Source: a virus
Length of the DNA: 33,039 bases
IMG/VR virus record: IMGVR_UViG_3300042562_001789
Location: 1-33,039 of that record
Reading direction: 5' to 3' (one strand)
Below, piece by piece: positions 7,180 through 15,044 of this stretch. How positions within the stretch are numbered: position 1 is the stretch's first letter; each line of letters opens with the position of its first letter. The notes below the pieces were generated by a model. It searched no databases, was not told where the DNA came from, and saw only the letters and a list, made by a program, of their open reading frames with translations. The translations under genes were made by a program, and so were the position numbers.

Positions 7180-8705
7180 CCATCGTTACCCAATACACCA
7201 CTAATTATTCTATGGAATATTAAATCAGGATATCTTCTGATTGGGCTAGTTGTATGCATATAAAACTTAACACCTAAACCATAATGCCCTATATTTTTAG
7301 TTTGATAATTAGCTTTGGTCATACATCTAACTACTAAATTATTAATTATATTTTCTTCTGGTGTATCTTTAACTTCTTTAAGTAACCCATTTAATTTATC
7401 CTTAATCTTATTATCATCAGATAAGTCTAATTTATAACCAATCAATTCTATAAATGTTTTTAGTGATTCTAATCTAGTTGGGTCTGGTTCATCATGTGTT
7501 CTATGCAATGTCACAACACCTTTTTTTGTTACGTATTCACAAACTTGTCTGTTTGTTAAAACCATAAATTCCTCAATCAACCAATTTGATTCTTTTTGCT
7601 CAGTAAAATAAACACCAAGTGGGTTTCCATTTAAATCTAAATCAAACTTAACTTCAGAACCTCTAAATTTTAATGAATTTTTATCACTTCTAATTTTTCT
7701 TATCTTACTAGCATATTTATGTAAATCTAATATCGCTCTTTTTAAGTCTTTATTATAGATATCACCACCATAAATTACTTTTTGAACTTCACCGTATGTT
7801 AATCGATAATTTGAATTGATTATACCACGACAAAACTTTTCTTTAATTACTTTACCATTTTGGTCAAGTGTGAATATAAATGAATAAACTAATTTATCAG
7901 TATGTGGGTTAAGTGAGCAAAGATTATTACTTAATTTTTCTGGTAACATCGGTACAACTCTATCAACTAAATAAACCGATGTACCACGTTTATATGCCTC
8001 ATCATCTATAGCTGTATTTGGTTTTACATAATAGGATACATCCGCAATATGAACAGCAACTTCAATATTACCATCAACCCATTGTACTGATAAGGCATCA
8101 TCTAAATCTTTAGCTGTTTCACCATCAATAGTAAAAGTTAATATGTCACGCATATCTAATCTTTTAGCTATTTCTTTTTCTGAAATAACATCTGATATTA
8201 ATTCAGACTCATTAATCACATTTTGTTTAAATTCATATGGTAGATTATATTCTTCCAATATACTATGAATTTCAACATCATTATTACCTGATTGACCTAA
8301 TACTCTAATTACTTCACCATTAGGGTTTTTCTGATTATCACCCCAAGTTGTCATTTTCACAACAACCTTTTCACCATTAGATGCACCCATTGTTTTATTT
8401 AATGGGATGAATATATCAATATTCATTCGTTTATTATCTGGTATTAGAAAAGCATGCTTTAATGATATTTGCATAGTACCAACGAACTCAGTCTTGAATC
8501 GTTCTACAATCTCAATTACCTTACCTTCAAATTGACCATTATCAGTTTTGGTCAATTCAACTTTAACTATATCTAAATGCAATGCTTTGTTTACACTACC
8601 TTTATTGATATGTATACCCTTTTTTATATCTTGGTTTGTAACATAACCTGAACCGAATCCCGTAAGACCAATTTCACCAGTTACAATATCTCCTTTTTTA
8701 AACAT
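7167..8705 (-). CDS. RNase R catalytic part (CSD and RNB domains), lacking S1
   Basis: 512 residues from the ATG at 8705; a TTG three bases upstream is a less likely start. Order: cold-shock-type domains (about 1-140), then the RNB exoribonuclease domain with FTIDGETAKDLDDALS, whose Asp residues bind the catalytic metal, YKRGTSVYLVDRVVPMLPE, and HTTSPIRRYPDLIFHR near residue 490. The protein stops about 15 residues after that motif, just where the RNB domain normally continues into its last helices and S1. Those missing parts are encoded by 5687-6070. The family degrades structured RNA 3'-5' and, with SmpB-tmRNA, clears non-stop mRNA. The active site looks intact. Confidence 0.9.
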   Translation of the reverse strand: MFKKGDIVTGEIGLTGFGSGYVTNQDIKKGIHINKGSVNKALHLDIVKVELTKTDNGQFEGKVIEIVERFKTEFVGTMQISLKHAFLIPDNKRMNIDIFIPLNKTMGASNGEKVVVKMTTWGDNQKNPNGEVIRVLGQSGNNDVEIHSILEEYNLPYEFKQNVINESELISDVISEKEIAKRLDMRDILTFTIDGETAKDLDDALSVQWVDGNIEVAVHIADVSYYVKPNTAIDDEAYKRGTSVYLVDRVVPMLPEKLSNNLCSLNPHTDKLVYSFIFTLDQNGKVIKEKFCRGIINSNYRLTYGEVQKVIYGGDIYNKDLKRAILDLHKYASKIRKIRSDKNSLKFRGSEVKFDLDLNGNPLGVYFTEQKESNWLIEEFMVLTNRQVCEYVTKKGVVTLHRTHDEPDPTRLESLKTFIELIGYKLDLSDDNKIKDKLNGLLKEVKDTPEENIINNLVVRCMTKANYQTKNIGHYGLGVKFYMHTTSPIRRYPDLIFHRIISGVLGNDGYVG

Positions 8706-8721
8706 CAATTTTTATTTTTTA

Positions 8722-8753
8722 CAAATATACCAACAATAAATTAAAAAAGCCAC
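8722..8753 (-). promoter_or_regulatory. Bacteroidota-type promoter of RNase R core (weak -33)
   Basis: TATATTTG at 8729-8722 on minus, 16 bases before ATG. The base stretch 19 upstream reads GTGGC, a poor -33, and overlaps the terminator hairpin at 8744-8768. Confidence 0.6.
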
Positions 8754-8768
8754 ACTAGGTGGCTTTTT
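8744..8768 (-). terminator. Intrinsic terminator of lysis genes
   Basis: AAAAAGCCAC/GTGGCTTTTT, ten pairs, T run on both sides, directly after the stop of the 8771-9367 gene. Confidence 0.8.
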
Positions 8769-8770
8769 AT

Positions 8771-9367
8771 TTAAATTATATCAGTACTTTCTAGTAACGT
8801 ATATGAGAATTTGTTTCCATGAATTTTTGCTGCTTTTTTACATATAGACATGAATACATCAAAGTCTTTAACTCGTTTAAACACTTGACACCCTTCGCTC
8901 CAATTTTCTACCCATGTTGAATCTTGACCAGCTTTATGAATATTAATCCCAAACATACCTGTATCAACTATAGCTTCAGAGAATACATTATTCTTATCAC
9001 CATCACGATAAACCTTTACGTTACCATTTCTTTGACAAAGTGCTTCGTATTTACCTTGATGTTTATCAATTGTCCAAACAGAACGATATTGTCCAGGTAC
9101 TAACCTAGCAACACCTTTAGAATTATGGAATTGTTCAACCCCTTTTTTACCAGGGTCAACTGTTGCGTTCCAACAATAAAATTTCCAAACACCATTTTCT
9201 TTAAATGATATTGTAATGAAATCATCAAATACATTTGTTACCTTATCAGCAACAGATGGTGCGTTATTTCTTACCCCTACGATGTTCACATCGTAATCTT
9301 TAGTGCCTTCAAACCATACGTGTCCTTTAGATTTTAAAGCGTTTTCAATTTGTTCTTTAGTATACAT
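8771..9367 (-). CDS. L,D-transpeptidase/YkuD-like lysis-associated protein
   Basis: 198 residues. The N-terminus is helical; the body carries NIVGVRN, TVDPGKKGVEQF, GVARLVPGQYRS, KYEALCQRNGNVKVYRD and, toward the end, GINIHKAG...WSEGCQVFK. The His and the Cys in the SxGC motif match the catalytic arrangement of YkuD-like L,D-transpeptidase folds, seen in phage endolysin neighbourhoods. Probably acts on peptidoglycan, as transpeptidase or peptidase; which one I cannot tell. It lies 3 bases after the GH19 endolysin stop and is followed by a terminator, so the two form a lysis operon. Confidence 0.7.
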   Translation of the reverse strand: MYTKEQIENALKSKGHVWFEGTKDYDVNIVGVRNNAPSVADKVTNVFDDFITISFKENGVWKFYCWNATVDPGKKGVEQFHNSKGVARLVPGQYRSVWTIDKHQGKYEALCQRNGNVKVYRDGDKNNVFSEAIVDTGMFGINIHKAGQDSTWVENWSEGCQVFKRVKDFDVFMSICKKAAKIHGNKFSYTLLESTDII

Positions 9368-9370
9368 ATC

Positions 9371-9985
9371 TTATTTTTTTAACCAACCGTAATATTTTTT
9401 TGTTAGGGCATTTCTATGGTCTAAACCATTTGTACCACCATTAACTCTTTTTGTAAGTGATAAAATTGTTGCATCACTAACTCCTTTGTCACAAATATCC
9501 CATAATTTATTTTTATCAAAGAAATAAATTGCTGATTCAAATGCAAAATCTTCAGCAACTAAATCTGGGTTAGTCATAATCTCAGGTTTTTTCAAGTAAT
9601 CTGAAAATGATTTGTAATTTGCTTTACCAGTCAATTGTAATGCACCTCTACCACGGAATTTCCAACCATCTTTAGATGCCTCATTACCATTACCCAATCT
9701 GTCACCATAAACTCTTGATGCAATTTTTTCTGGGTTTCTAGCGTAAGACTCTTCTAGATTATCTGGGAAATATTTACCAAATGTAGTTTGCAACCCTTTA
9801 GCTGAATAATTTAAATTTTCACTAAACAATTTGAACTCACCAGTCTCATGTGCTGTTTGGGCAAAAAAGTGCGCAGCTTTTTCTGGTGTCATTTTGTAAA
9901 ATTCCATGGCTTTTTTTAATGTGTTTGGTCCGAATGAACCATCTGGGGTTACCCCAATTTTTTCTTGCAATTTTTTTAAACTCAT
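9371..9985 (-). CDS. GH19 (chitinase-like) endolysin
   Basis: 204 residues. A short N-terminal peptidoglycan-binding-like segment (KKLQEKIGVTPDGSFGPNTL) is followed by a GH19 lysozyme domain: AAHFFAQTAHETGEF with the catalytic Glu, and FRGRGALQLTGKANY. Members of this family in phages cleave the peptidoglycan glycan strand. No signal peptide. No TAnnTTTG promoter precedes it; CATATTTATTTTTAAAAG about 25 bases before ATG resembles the sequence before the 17065-17211 gene, suggesting late expression. Confidence 0.88.
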   Translation of the reverse strand: MSLKKLQEKIGVTPDGSFGPNTLKKAMEFYKMTPEKAAHFFAQTAHETGEFKLFSENLNYSAKGLQTTFGKYFPDNLEESYARNPEKIASRVYGDRLGNGNEASKDGWKFRGRGALQLTGKANYKSFSDYLKKPEIMTNPDLVAEDFAFESAIYFFDKNKLWDICDKGVSDATILSLTKRVNGGTNGLDHRNALTKKYYGWLKK

Positions 9986-10023
9986 AACTATTCTCTTTTA
10001 AAAATAAATATGAGTAAAAATAC

Positions 10024-10050
10024 AAAAGGAAACCTATTGGCTCCCTTTTT
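10024..10050 (-). terminator. Possible terminator
   Basis: Imperfect hairpin (AAAGGGA/TTTCCTTT on minus) next to a T/A run just after the HAD-SAK stop at 10053. Confidence 0.4.
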
Positions 10051-10052
10051 TT

Positions 10053-10670
10053 TTACTTTGTTGCATCCGTTATATGATGAACAATTACTTTTAATTTTTG
10101 TTTACTGGCCCAATCCTGAAATACTGGTAAATGGTCATCCCTATCTTCCCAGATTTCAATTTCTTCTAGACTTGGGTTGTTATTAACTAATTTATCCAAT
10201 ACTTCTATTTTAAAGTCAGCAGTATCTAAATTACCAGTTTTATAGATATAATCGTTAAACTTTAATCCCTTACTGTTTAATATATCAGTAACCAATTTAC
10301 CAACACCAGCATGTCTACCAGTTAATAATAATACCATAGTATCTGGTCTACTAGATTGTTCTTTATAAGCTGATAATGTTTTTGGTATTGGGTTGTTATC
10401 AAAGATATTTTTACTCAATCCAAGTTCTTTATTAACACCACCACCTAATTTAGGGTTCTTCTCAAAATAAATTCTACTATCTAGACTTTCAGGTCTACCC
10501 CACCAACCTTTAAATGGCCATTCAAATCCAAATTCTTTTTGCCACAAAGGTTTACCACTTTCTGGTGTATCAGTATCAATTAATGTTCCGTCAAAATCAA
10601 ATATAGCTACTCGTTTGATAGTTTCATCAATAACACCTTCCCTTAATATCATTCTAATTTTATCTTTCAT
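10053..10670 (-). CDS. HAD-superfamily phosphatase, 'Swiss army knife' RNA repair type
   Basis: 205 residues from the ATG at 10670 (MKDKIRMILREG). The frame opens at 10685, but the promoter at 10675-10706 overlaps that extension. HAD motif I is FDFDGTLIDT; then KPLW...WPFKGWWGRPESL, MVLLLTGRHAG as motif II region, FKIEVLDKLV and IEIWEDRDDH. The WW..P.SL and EDRDDH pattern is that of HAD_SAK_1, a domain found in RNA-repair proteins. Likely removes phosphate from RNA ends. Its upstream neighbour is a 2H phosphoesterase, giving a plausible end-healing pair next to large tRNA arrays. Confidence 0.75.
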   Translation of the reverse strand: MKDKIRMILREGVIDETIKRVAIFDFDGTLIDTDTPESGKPLWQKEFGFEWPFKGWWGRPESLDSRIYFEKNPKLGGGVNKELGLSKNIFDNNPIPKTLSAYKEQSSRPDTMVLLLTGRHAGVGKLVTDILNSKGLKFNDYIYKTGNLDTADFKIEVLDKLVNNNPSLEEIEIWEDRDDHLPVFQDWASKQKLKVIVHHITDATK

Positions 10671-10674
10671 TTTA

Positions 10675-10706
10675 CAAATATACAAATAAATATTTAATTT
10701 TCAAAA
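10675..10706 (-). promoter_or_regulatory. Bacteroidota-type promoter
   Basis: On minus: TTTGA (10705-10701), about 18 bases, TATATTTG (10682-10675); ATG is 5 bases after the G. Internal to the gap between the 2H and HAD genes, so HAD can be transcribed alone. Confidence 0.7.
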
Positions 10707-11263
10707 GGATACTCCTTTTTTGTTCCATCAGCCATTGAATAAACCACTTTAGTTACAACAACCTCAACTGGTTCAATGTCTTTAAATTTATCAACATATT
10801 TATCAATTTTATCTGGTTTGATATAGGCAATCGTTGCGTGTGGGTGGTAATCTGGGTATGATGTAGTATGTGGGAATTTAGTAAACTTTTTATTTTCACT
10901 ATGTAAATCTTCACTTTCCACGTCAAATTTTAATACACCAAACTTTGGATTATTAAATGATGATACTTTTTGCATCTTCAATTCTGGTTTTTTTAAACCA
11001 TTAATAACCTTTTCAATATCTTCTAATGGTATATCACTATGTAATCCATATAACACTGTAACATGTGGTTCAGTTTCAAACCCATATCCTCTATCACCAT
11101 CTTCACCAAGATATAAATCTTCCTTATCAATCATTGATTCAAGATTATTCCAATCTTCTTTATTCACATCTAAAAATACCATAACACAACCGTATTCAAA
11201 CTTATCGCTGTGTTTACCTTCATTTATTTTTTTTCTAAATATACTTTTAATAAAATCTTTCAT
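10694..11263 (-). CDS. 2H phosphoesterase (LigT / cyclic phosphodiesterase-like)
   Basis: 189 residues from the ATG at 11263 (MKDFIKSIFRKK). The frame is open to 11305, but 11263 forms a 4-base overlap with the upstream gene. Two HxT motifs define the family: PHVTVLYGL and PHATIAYI, about 85 residues apart. 2H enzymes open 2',3'-cyclic phosphates or process 2',5' bonds. The N-terminus is basic and helical. Together with the adjacent HAD-SAK phosphatase this could heal tRNA ends made by host anticodon nucleases; a ligase is not present in the window. Confidence 0.8.
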   Translation of the reverse strand: MKDFIKSIFRKKINEGKHSDKFEYGCVMVFLDVNKEDWNNLESMIDKEDLYLGEDGDRGYGFETEPHVTVLYGLHSDIPLEDIEKVINGLKKPELKMQKVSSFNNPKFGVLKFDVESEDLHSENKKFTKFPHTTSYPDYHPHATIAYIKPDKIDKYVDKFKDIEPVEVVVTKVVYSMADGTKKEYPFEN

Positions 11264-11613
11264 ATTAATAATAATACTATTAATGAACCAACTATTAACC
11301 CCCAAATAAAACTATTGAAATTTGATTTAGTTTTTGGTTTTGATTCTTTGTTTGTTATTAGTGCACCAGAAATCCTTTTTGTAGCACTACCTATTAGTTT
11401 CATATCAATAGCTCCGTGCGCATTTATTGTTTGTCTTAAAGCACCTTTTATTCTATTTCGCTCAACTACTCTTTCTTTATTTAACTTCTCAATAGATTTA
11501 ATATTAATGTCCTCATATTTCATGAAGACATTAATAATTTCATCGCTAGTAATTGTTTTATTTTTTAATAATTCCTGAACTTCAAGGTCAATTTTTTTTA
11601 CTCTCCTACTCAT
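11260..11613 (-). CDS. Tail-anchored helical protein, unknown
   Basis: 117 residues: charged, helical body, then a single C-terminal hydrophobic span (FIWGLIVGSLIVLLLI) ending the protein. Predicted tail-anchored inner-membrane protein facing the cytoplasm. Overlaps the upstream gene by one base at 11613 and the downstream 2H gene by four. Function unknown. Confidence 0.6.
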   Translation of the reverse strand: MSRRVKKIDLEVQELLKNKTITSDEIINVFMKYEDINIKSIEKLNKERVVERNRIKGALRQTINAHGAIDMKLIGSATKRISGALITNKESKPKTKSNFNSFIWGLIVGSLIVLLLI

Positions 11614-13199
11614 TAGTTTAAGGTTGTAAATTCTCCATTTATGAAGTTTATGTGTTGAGCTCTACCGTCTGTATGTATTATAATATGTGATTGTAACCAT
11701 GTACTTGCACCTTTATTATAACCAACTCTTAATTTAGTTGATGTTCCAACTGCGATTGCACCATCTTTTCTACCTGGACTATGATAATGACCAACAACAA
11801 TTTTAGTATTTAATCTACGGAATTGTAATAATGAACCACGACTACCATTAGAACCGATATCACCATGTTGTCCAAGTTCCCAATCCTTAACTCTATAAGA
11901 TTCACTTCTACCTAATGTTTTAAACTTAGGGAATCGCTCATTTATAATTGATGGGATAACCCCTTTAACACTATATGGGTCTCTACCATACTGCTCAAGT
12001 AATAAGTCACTATATCGCATATATAATCTTGAGTTCTTGAAAGTTGGTTGTTTCTTCCAGTCTTCATTCTTCAACCATCGGTCTAAGAAATCATCATGGT
12101 TACTTCTAACAACTACAACATTATCATATTTTTCAAATGCTTGTAACCCAGTTAACATATTTTCAACCTCTTTTTCCAAATCATTAGTACCAGCAATTTC
12201 TTTACCGTATTGAATAAATGGGTCTTTCATTTCGTGATGTGATATTGAATTACCATCAAATACATCATGTAAAATAACATGTTTAGGTACTAGTTTATCC
12301 ATTAGTACCATAGTTGAATCAAGTACTACTTGGTCATGATGACCATAGTGAATATCACCCAATACTATAGCTGAAACTTTATCCAATTCTTTAATTAACC
12401 CATTTTCAACTCTAAAGTATAAATCACTAAAGTTACCAGTTTTGTCATCAGCAGTTACTTGTCTAGTAAAGAAAATTTCATCATCTTTTATTTCAACAAT
12501 AACAAACCCAAAGGTATGGTGGAAATCACCAGTTTTACCAGCTTTAGAGTCAGTATAGTTCTTTTTAGTAATAGAACCAGTAGTTAGCATCATTTTTGGT
12601 CTACAACCTTCTAAAACTGGTATCATTTCTAATTGTACTTTTGGACTACCAAAGACACATGAATTAACACCACTCAAAGCCTGTAAACCAGTCATTGGAT
12701 TTACCGCTGTTGGTTGAATTTTAATATCTGATAATATTGATACAAACTCATGGATATCATGTCTATTAGCATCTAAATACTTAATGACTTTACTGTCCCA
12801 ATTTTCCTCTTGTTCTTGGTTTTGTGACCATATTGATGTTGGATTTTTATATCTACCAGCAATAACGTGAATATCAGCGTTGATATAATCAGCATATGCT
12901 TCAATATTCTTAAGGAATCCAGAATGTACTGGAGTGTTATTTTGAGCCCATGTGATGATAAATCTTTTTTTGTTTTCATCATGTACTCTAGCTTTGGCTT
13001 TTACATACTGTTCTGGTTCAATATCAACCTTTTCTTTTAATGATAATCTTTCAGAACACCATTTACGTATTGTTCGTTCACTAACACCGAATTCATCACC
13101 AAGCATTGCTGCTCGTTTTTCCCATGATGTGGAGTCTTTGTCATTGTAAACTTCACGTATACGGTCTTTTTGACTTTCAGTTAAATTTTTAAATTTCAT
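11613..13199 (-). CDS. T5 A1-like metallophosphoesterase with N-terminal HTH
   Basis: 528 residues. Residues about 1-55 form a helix-turn-helix (FGVSERTIRKWCSERL). The C-terminal half is a calcineurin-like phosphoesterase: GDIHYGHHD, DVFDGNSISHHE, VRSNHDDFLDRW, QHGDIGSNG and VVGHYHSPG, supplying the metal-binding D/H/N residues. The architecture and size match the A1 protein of phage T5, an early gene product needed for host DNA degradation and second-step transfer. The middle (about 80-260) has no recognised motif. Likely acts on DNA, but the substrate here is inference. It lies 5 bases after the ECF-sigma stop. Confidence 0.75.
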   Translation of the reverse strand: MKFKNLTESQKDRIREVYNDKDSTSWEKRAAMLGDEFGVSERTIRKWCSERLSLKEKVDIEPEQYVKAKARVHDENKKRFIITWAQNNTPVHSGFLKNIEAYADYINADIHVIAGRYKNPTSIWSQNQEQEENWDSKVIKYLDANRHDIHEFVSILSDIKIQPTAVNPMTGLQALSGVNSCVFGSPKVQLEMIPVLEGCRPKMMLTTGSITKKNYTDSKAGKTGDFHHTFGFVIVEIKDDEIFFTRQVTADDKTGNFSDLYFRVENGLIKELDKVSAIVLGDIHYGHHDQVVLDSTMVLMDKLVPKHVILHDVFDGNSISHHEMKDPFIQYGKEIAGTNDLEKEVENMLTGLQAFEKYDNVVVVRSNHDDFLDRWLKNEDWKKQPTFKNSRLYMRYSDLLLEQYGRDPYSVKGVIPSIINERFPKFKTLGRSESYRVKDWELGQHGDIGSNGSRGSLLQFRRLNTKIVVGHYHSPGRKDGAIAVGTSTKLRVGYNKGASTWLQSHIIIHTDGRAQHINFINGEFTTLN

Positions 13200-13204
13200 A
13201 ATTT

Positions 13205-13792
13205 TTAATTAAAACTATTGTTATAATGCTGAAGTAGTTTAGAAAGCTTTAATTTAGCTTTAAGTAAGTTAGTTTTTGATGTACTAACATTAATACCGAG
13301 TTTATCAGCAATTTCATTGTGACTATAATTTTCAATATAGTATAATTGGAATACTTTTTTTTGTTTTGGACTTAGGTTTGATATCGCAACATTTATATCG
13401 TTAGACATAATTTCTTCAAAATTATCAATTACATCTGTATTTATAAAATATGAATTTAGGTTATTCAATTTATCTTCAGAAATATCAGTGGTATCTCGTC
13501 TTTTTCGTATAGAATCTATAACACTATTTTTACTAACCATCTTAACCCATGCGGAAAATTGTGCTGGTGATTTACCTTTAAATGTGTCTAACTTATTCAT
13601 TAACTTTAAGAATATATCTTGCGTTAAATCTTCAGCTTCATGTAAATTACTAATATATTTTTTACAAACATTTAAAACAGTATAATAGTATTTTATATAT
13701 AATGCTGATTGGTAAGATTTATCATTATTTTTACAACCATCTATGATTTCAAAAATATCAGTTTTGTTATTAACAAGTAATTCTCGAACCAT
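13205..13792 (-). CDS. ECF-type sigma factor
   Basis: 195 residues. Region 2: LYIKYYYTVLNVCKKYI...AEDLTQDIFLKLMNKL...FSAWVKMVSKNSVIDSIRKR. Region 4: LSPKQKKVFQLYYIENYSHNEIADKLGINVSTSKTNLLKAKLKL with a clear helix-turn-helix. Typical two-domain ECF/SigW-like size. No anti-sigma gene is adjacent. Overlaps the upstream HAD gene by 23 bases, so it is translated from a shared message. With the RpoD-like factor at 3395-4282 the phage encodes at least two promoter-specificity factors. Confidence 0.9.
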   Translation of the reverse strand: MVRELLVNNKTDIFEIIDGCKNNDKSYQSALYIKYYYTVLNVCKKYISNLHEAEDLTQDIFLKLMNKLDTFKGKSPAQFSAWVKMVSKNSVIDSIRKRRDTTDISEDKLNNLNSYFINTDVIDNFEEIMSNDINVAISNLSPKQKKVFQLYYIENYSHNEIADKLGINVSTSKTNLLKAKLKLSKLLQHYNNSFN

Positions 13793-14246
13793 ATATGTCT
13801 TTTAACATTTCACAAGCTTCTTCTTCTGTTTGTGGATTTCTTTTAATAACACTTAGTGTTGCACTTAATATTGAACACGCTGATTTGAGACCAGCTCTAT
13901 CATCTAAGAATATATTATAAAATAATTTACCACTACCACCATGTAATTCAATTATATTTTCATTTATTGTATCAAATGGTATATTGTTTGAATTTAAATA
14001 TTCACCCATTTCATCATATCTGCTGACTGGTGAGCAACTATATACTATAAATTTAGCACCATATTTTTTAGATTCTCTCAATAAATCAATAACAAAATCA
14101 AACTCATATCCAAGGTTATGGTAATCAAATACTGTATTATCATAATCATATGCTATGATTAATGATTTATGGTTAACCCATTCTTTAACTAATCTTTTAA
14201 TTGCTGATATGTCAGCAACATATGGGTCTTTATTTTTATTTCGCAT
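13770..14246 (-). CDS. HAD-like hydrolase
   Basis: 158 residues. Motif I is IIAYDYDNTVFDY, with the nucleophile and acid/base Asp pair (DYDNT); IVYSCSP corresponds to the motif II region and FLDDRAGLKSA to motif IV metal ligands. No large cap domain. Resembles small phage-encoded HAD hydrolases that dephosphorylate nucleotides or nucleic-acid ends, but the substrate cannot be told. Overlaps the metallophosphoesterase upstream by 11 bases and the sigma gene downstream by 23. Confidence 0.75.
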   Translation of the reverse strand: MRNKNKDPYVADISAIKRLVKEWVNHKSLIIAYDYDNTVFDYHNLGYEFDFVIDLLRESKKYGAKFIVYSCSPVSRYDEMGEYLNSNNIPFDTINENIIELHGGSGKLFYNIFLDDRAGLKSACSILSATLSVIKRNPQTEEEACEMLKDIYGSRITC

Positions 14247-14847
14247 TTTTGATTCTATCTAAATTTTGTATAGTAATAATTTCTTTCACTTCTTGATATG
14301 AGATTGGTCTAAAACCATTTGAATCAACACCAATGTCCATTTGATTTGGTGACAATCTTTTGTCACCATCTAACATACCATGAACATGACCAAATAATTG
14401 CCATGAACCTCTATGTGATTTATTCCAAGATAACATTGGGTAGTGACATAATATGATATCTTGAAAACCATCTGACACTTCTTCATCTAATACCCTGATT
14501 TCTAATAAATCATAAATACCAGCATCAAAGTATTCTTTAGCTTCCTTACTACCAAGCACAGCTTTTTCGTGATTACCTTTAATTAATATTTTATAACCAT
14601 TCAATCGATTTAATATCATAATAGCATTATTTGAACTACCAAGTGAAAAATCACCATCACAAATAATCAAATCATCTTCAGCTACCACCATGTTCCAATT
14701 ATCAATCAAAGTTTGATTCATCTCTTCAACATCTTCAAATGGTCTTTTACAATATTTGATTATGTTGCTATGATTAAAATGTGTATCAGATGTAAACCAA
14801 ATCTTATTAAATGGTATACTTTTTAAATCAAAATGTGTTCGATTCAT
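14236..14847 (-). CDS. Metallophosphoesterase
   Basis: 203 residues from the ATG at 14847 (MNRTHFDLKSI); an in-frame TTG at 14877 is unlikely because it lies inside the upstream gene. Calcineurin-like motifs in order: FTSDTHFNHSN, ICDGDFSLG, LIKGNHEKA, ILCHYPM and LFGHVHG, all metal ligands present. Single-domain phosphoesterase as found in many phages; substrate unknown. Placed beside a HAD hydrolase, so a nucleotide or nucleic-acid end-processing role is possible. Confidence 0.88.
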   Translation of the reverse strand: MNRTHFDLKSIPFNKIWFTSDTHFNHSNIIKYCKRPFEDVEEMNQTLIDNWNMVVAEDDLIICDGDFSLGSSNNAIMILNRLNGYKILIKGNHEKAVLGSKEAKEYFDAGIYDLLEIRVLDEEVSDGFQDIILCHYPMLSWNKSHRGSWQLFGHVHGMLDGDKRLSPNQMDIGVDSNGFRPISYQEVKEIITIQNLDRIKNAK

Positions 14848-14849
14848 AT

Positions 14850-15044
14850 TTAAACTTTTTTTACGTAATATACCCAACCATTCTCAGAATTATTCTCAAA
14901 TAAATCAGCAACACTTTGTGCTTTTTCTTCAGTATCAAATTCTAATATCTCATTATGACTATTCACTAAGAATATGTGTTGCGGTTTTCCACCTTTTTTT
15001 GTTAAAACTTTAACAATAATGTAAGCATCTTTAAATTCACTCAT
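14850..15044 (-). CDS. Small hypothetical protein
   Basis: 64 residues: beta-rich start (AYIIVKVLTKK), HIFLVNSHNEILEFDTEEKAQSVADLF and a terminal YYVKKV strand. The layout suggests a small alpha/beta fold. No family recognised. Start overlaps the upstream stop by 4 bases (ATGA). Confidence 0.6.
   Translation of the reverse strand: MSEFKDAYIIVKVLTKKGGKPQHIFLVNSHNEILEFDTEEKAQSVADLFENNSENGWVYYVKKV

Noticed and set aside
10671-10685. Extended start of the HAD gene at 10685
   Set aside because: The -7 promoter box overlaps that extension; the ATG at 10670 has the same 5-base spacing as other leaderless genes.
12773-13149. Short ORFs in other frames within the A1-like gene
   Set aside because: Low-complexity shadows of a gene with clear catalytic motifs.
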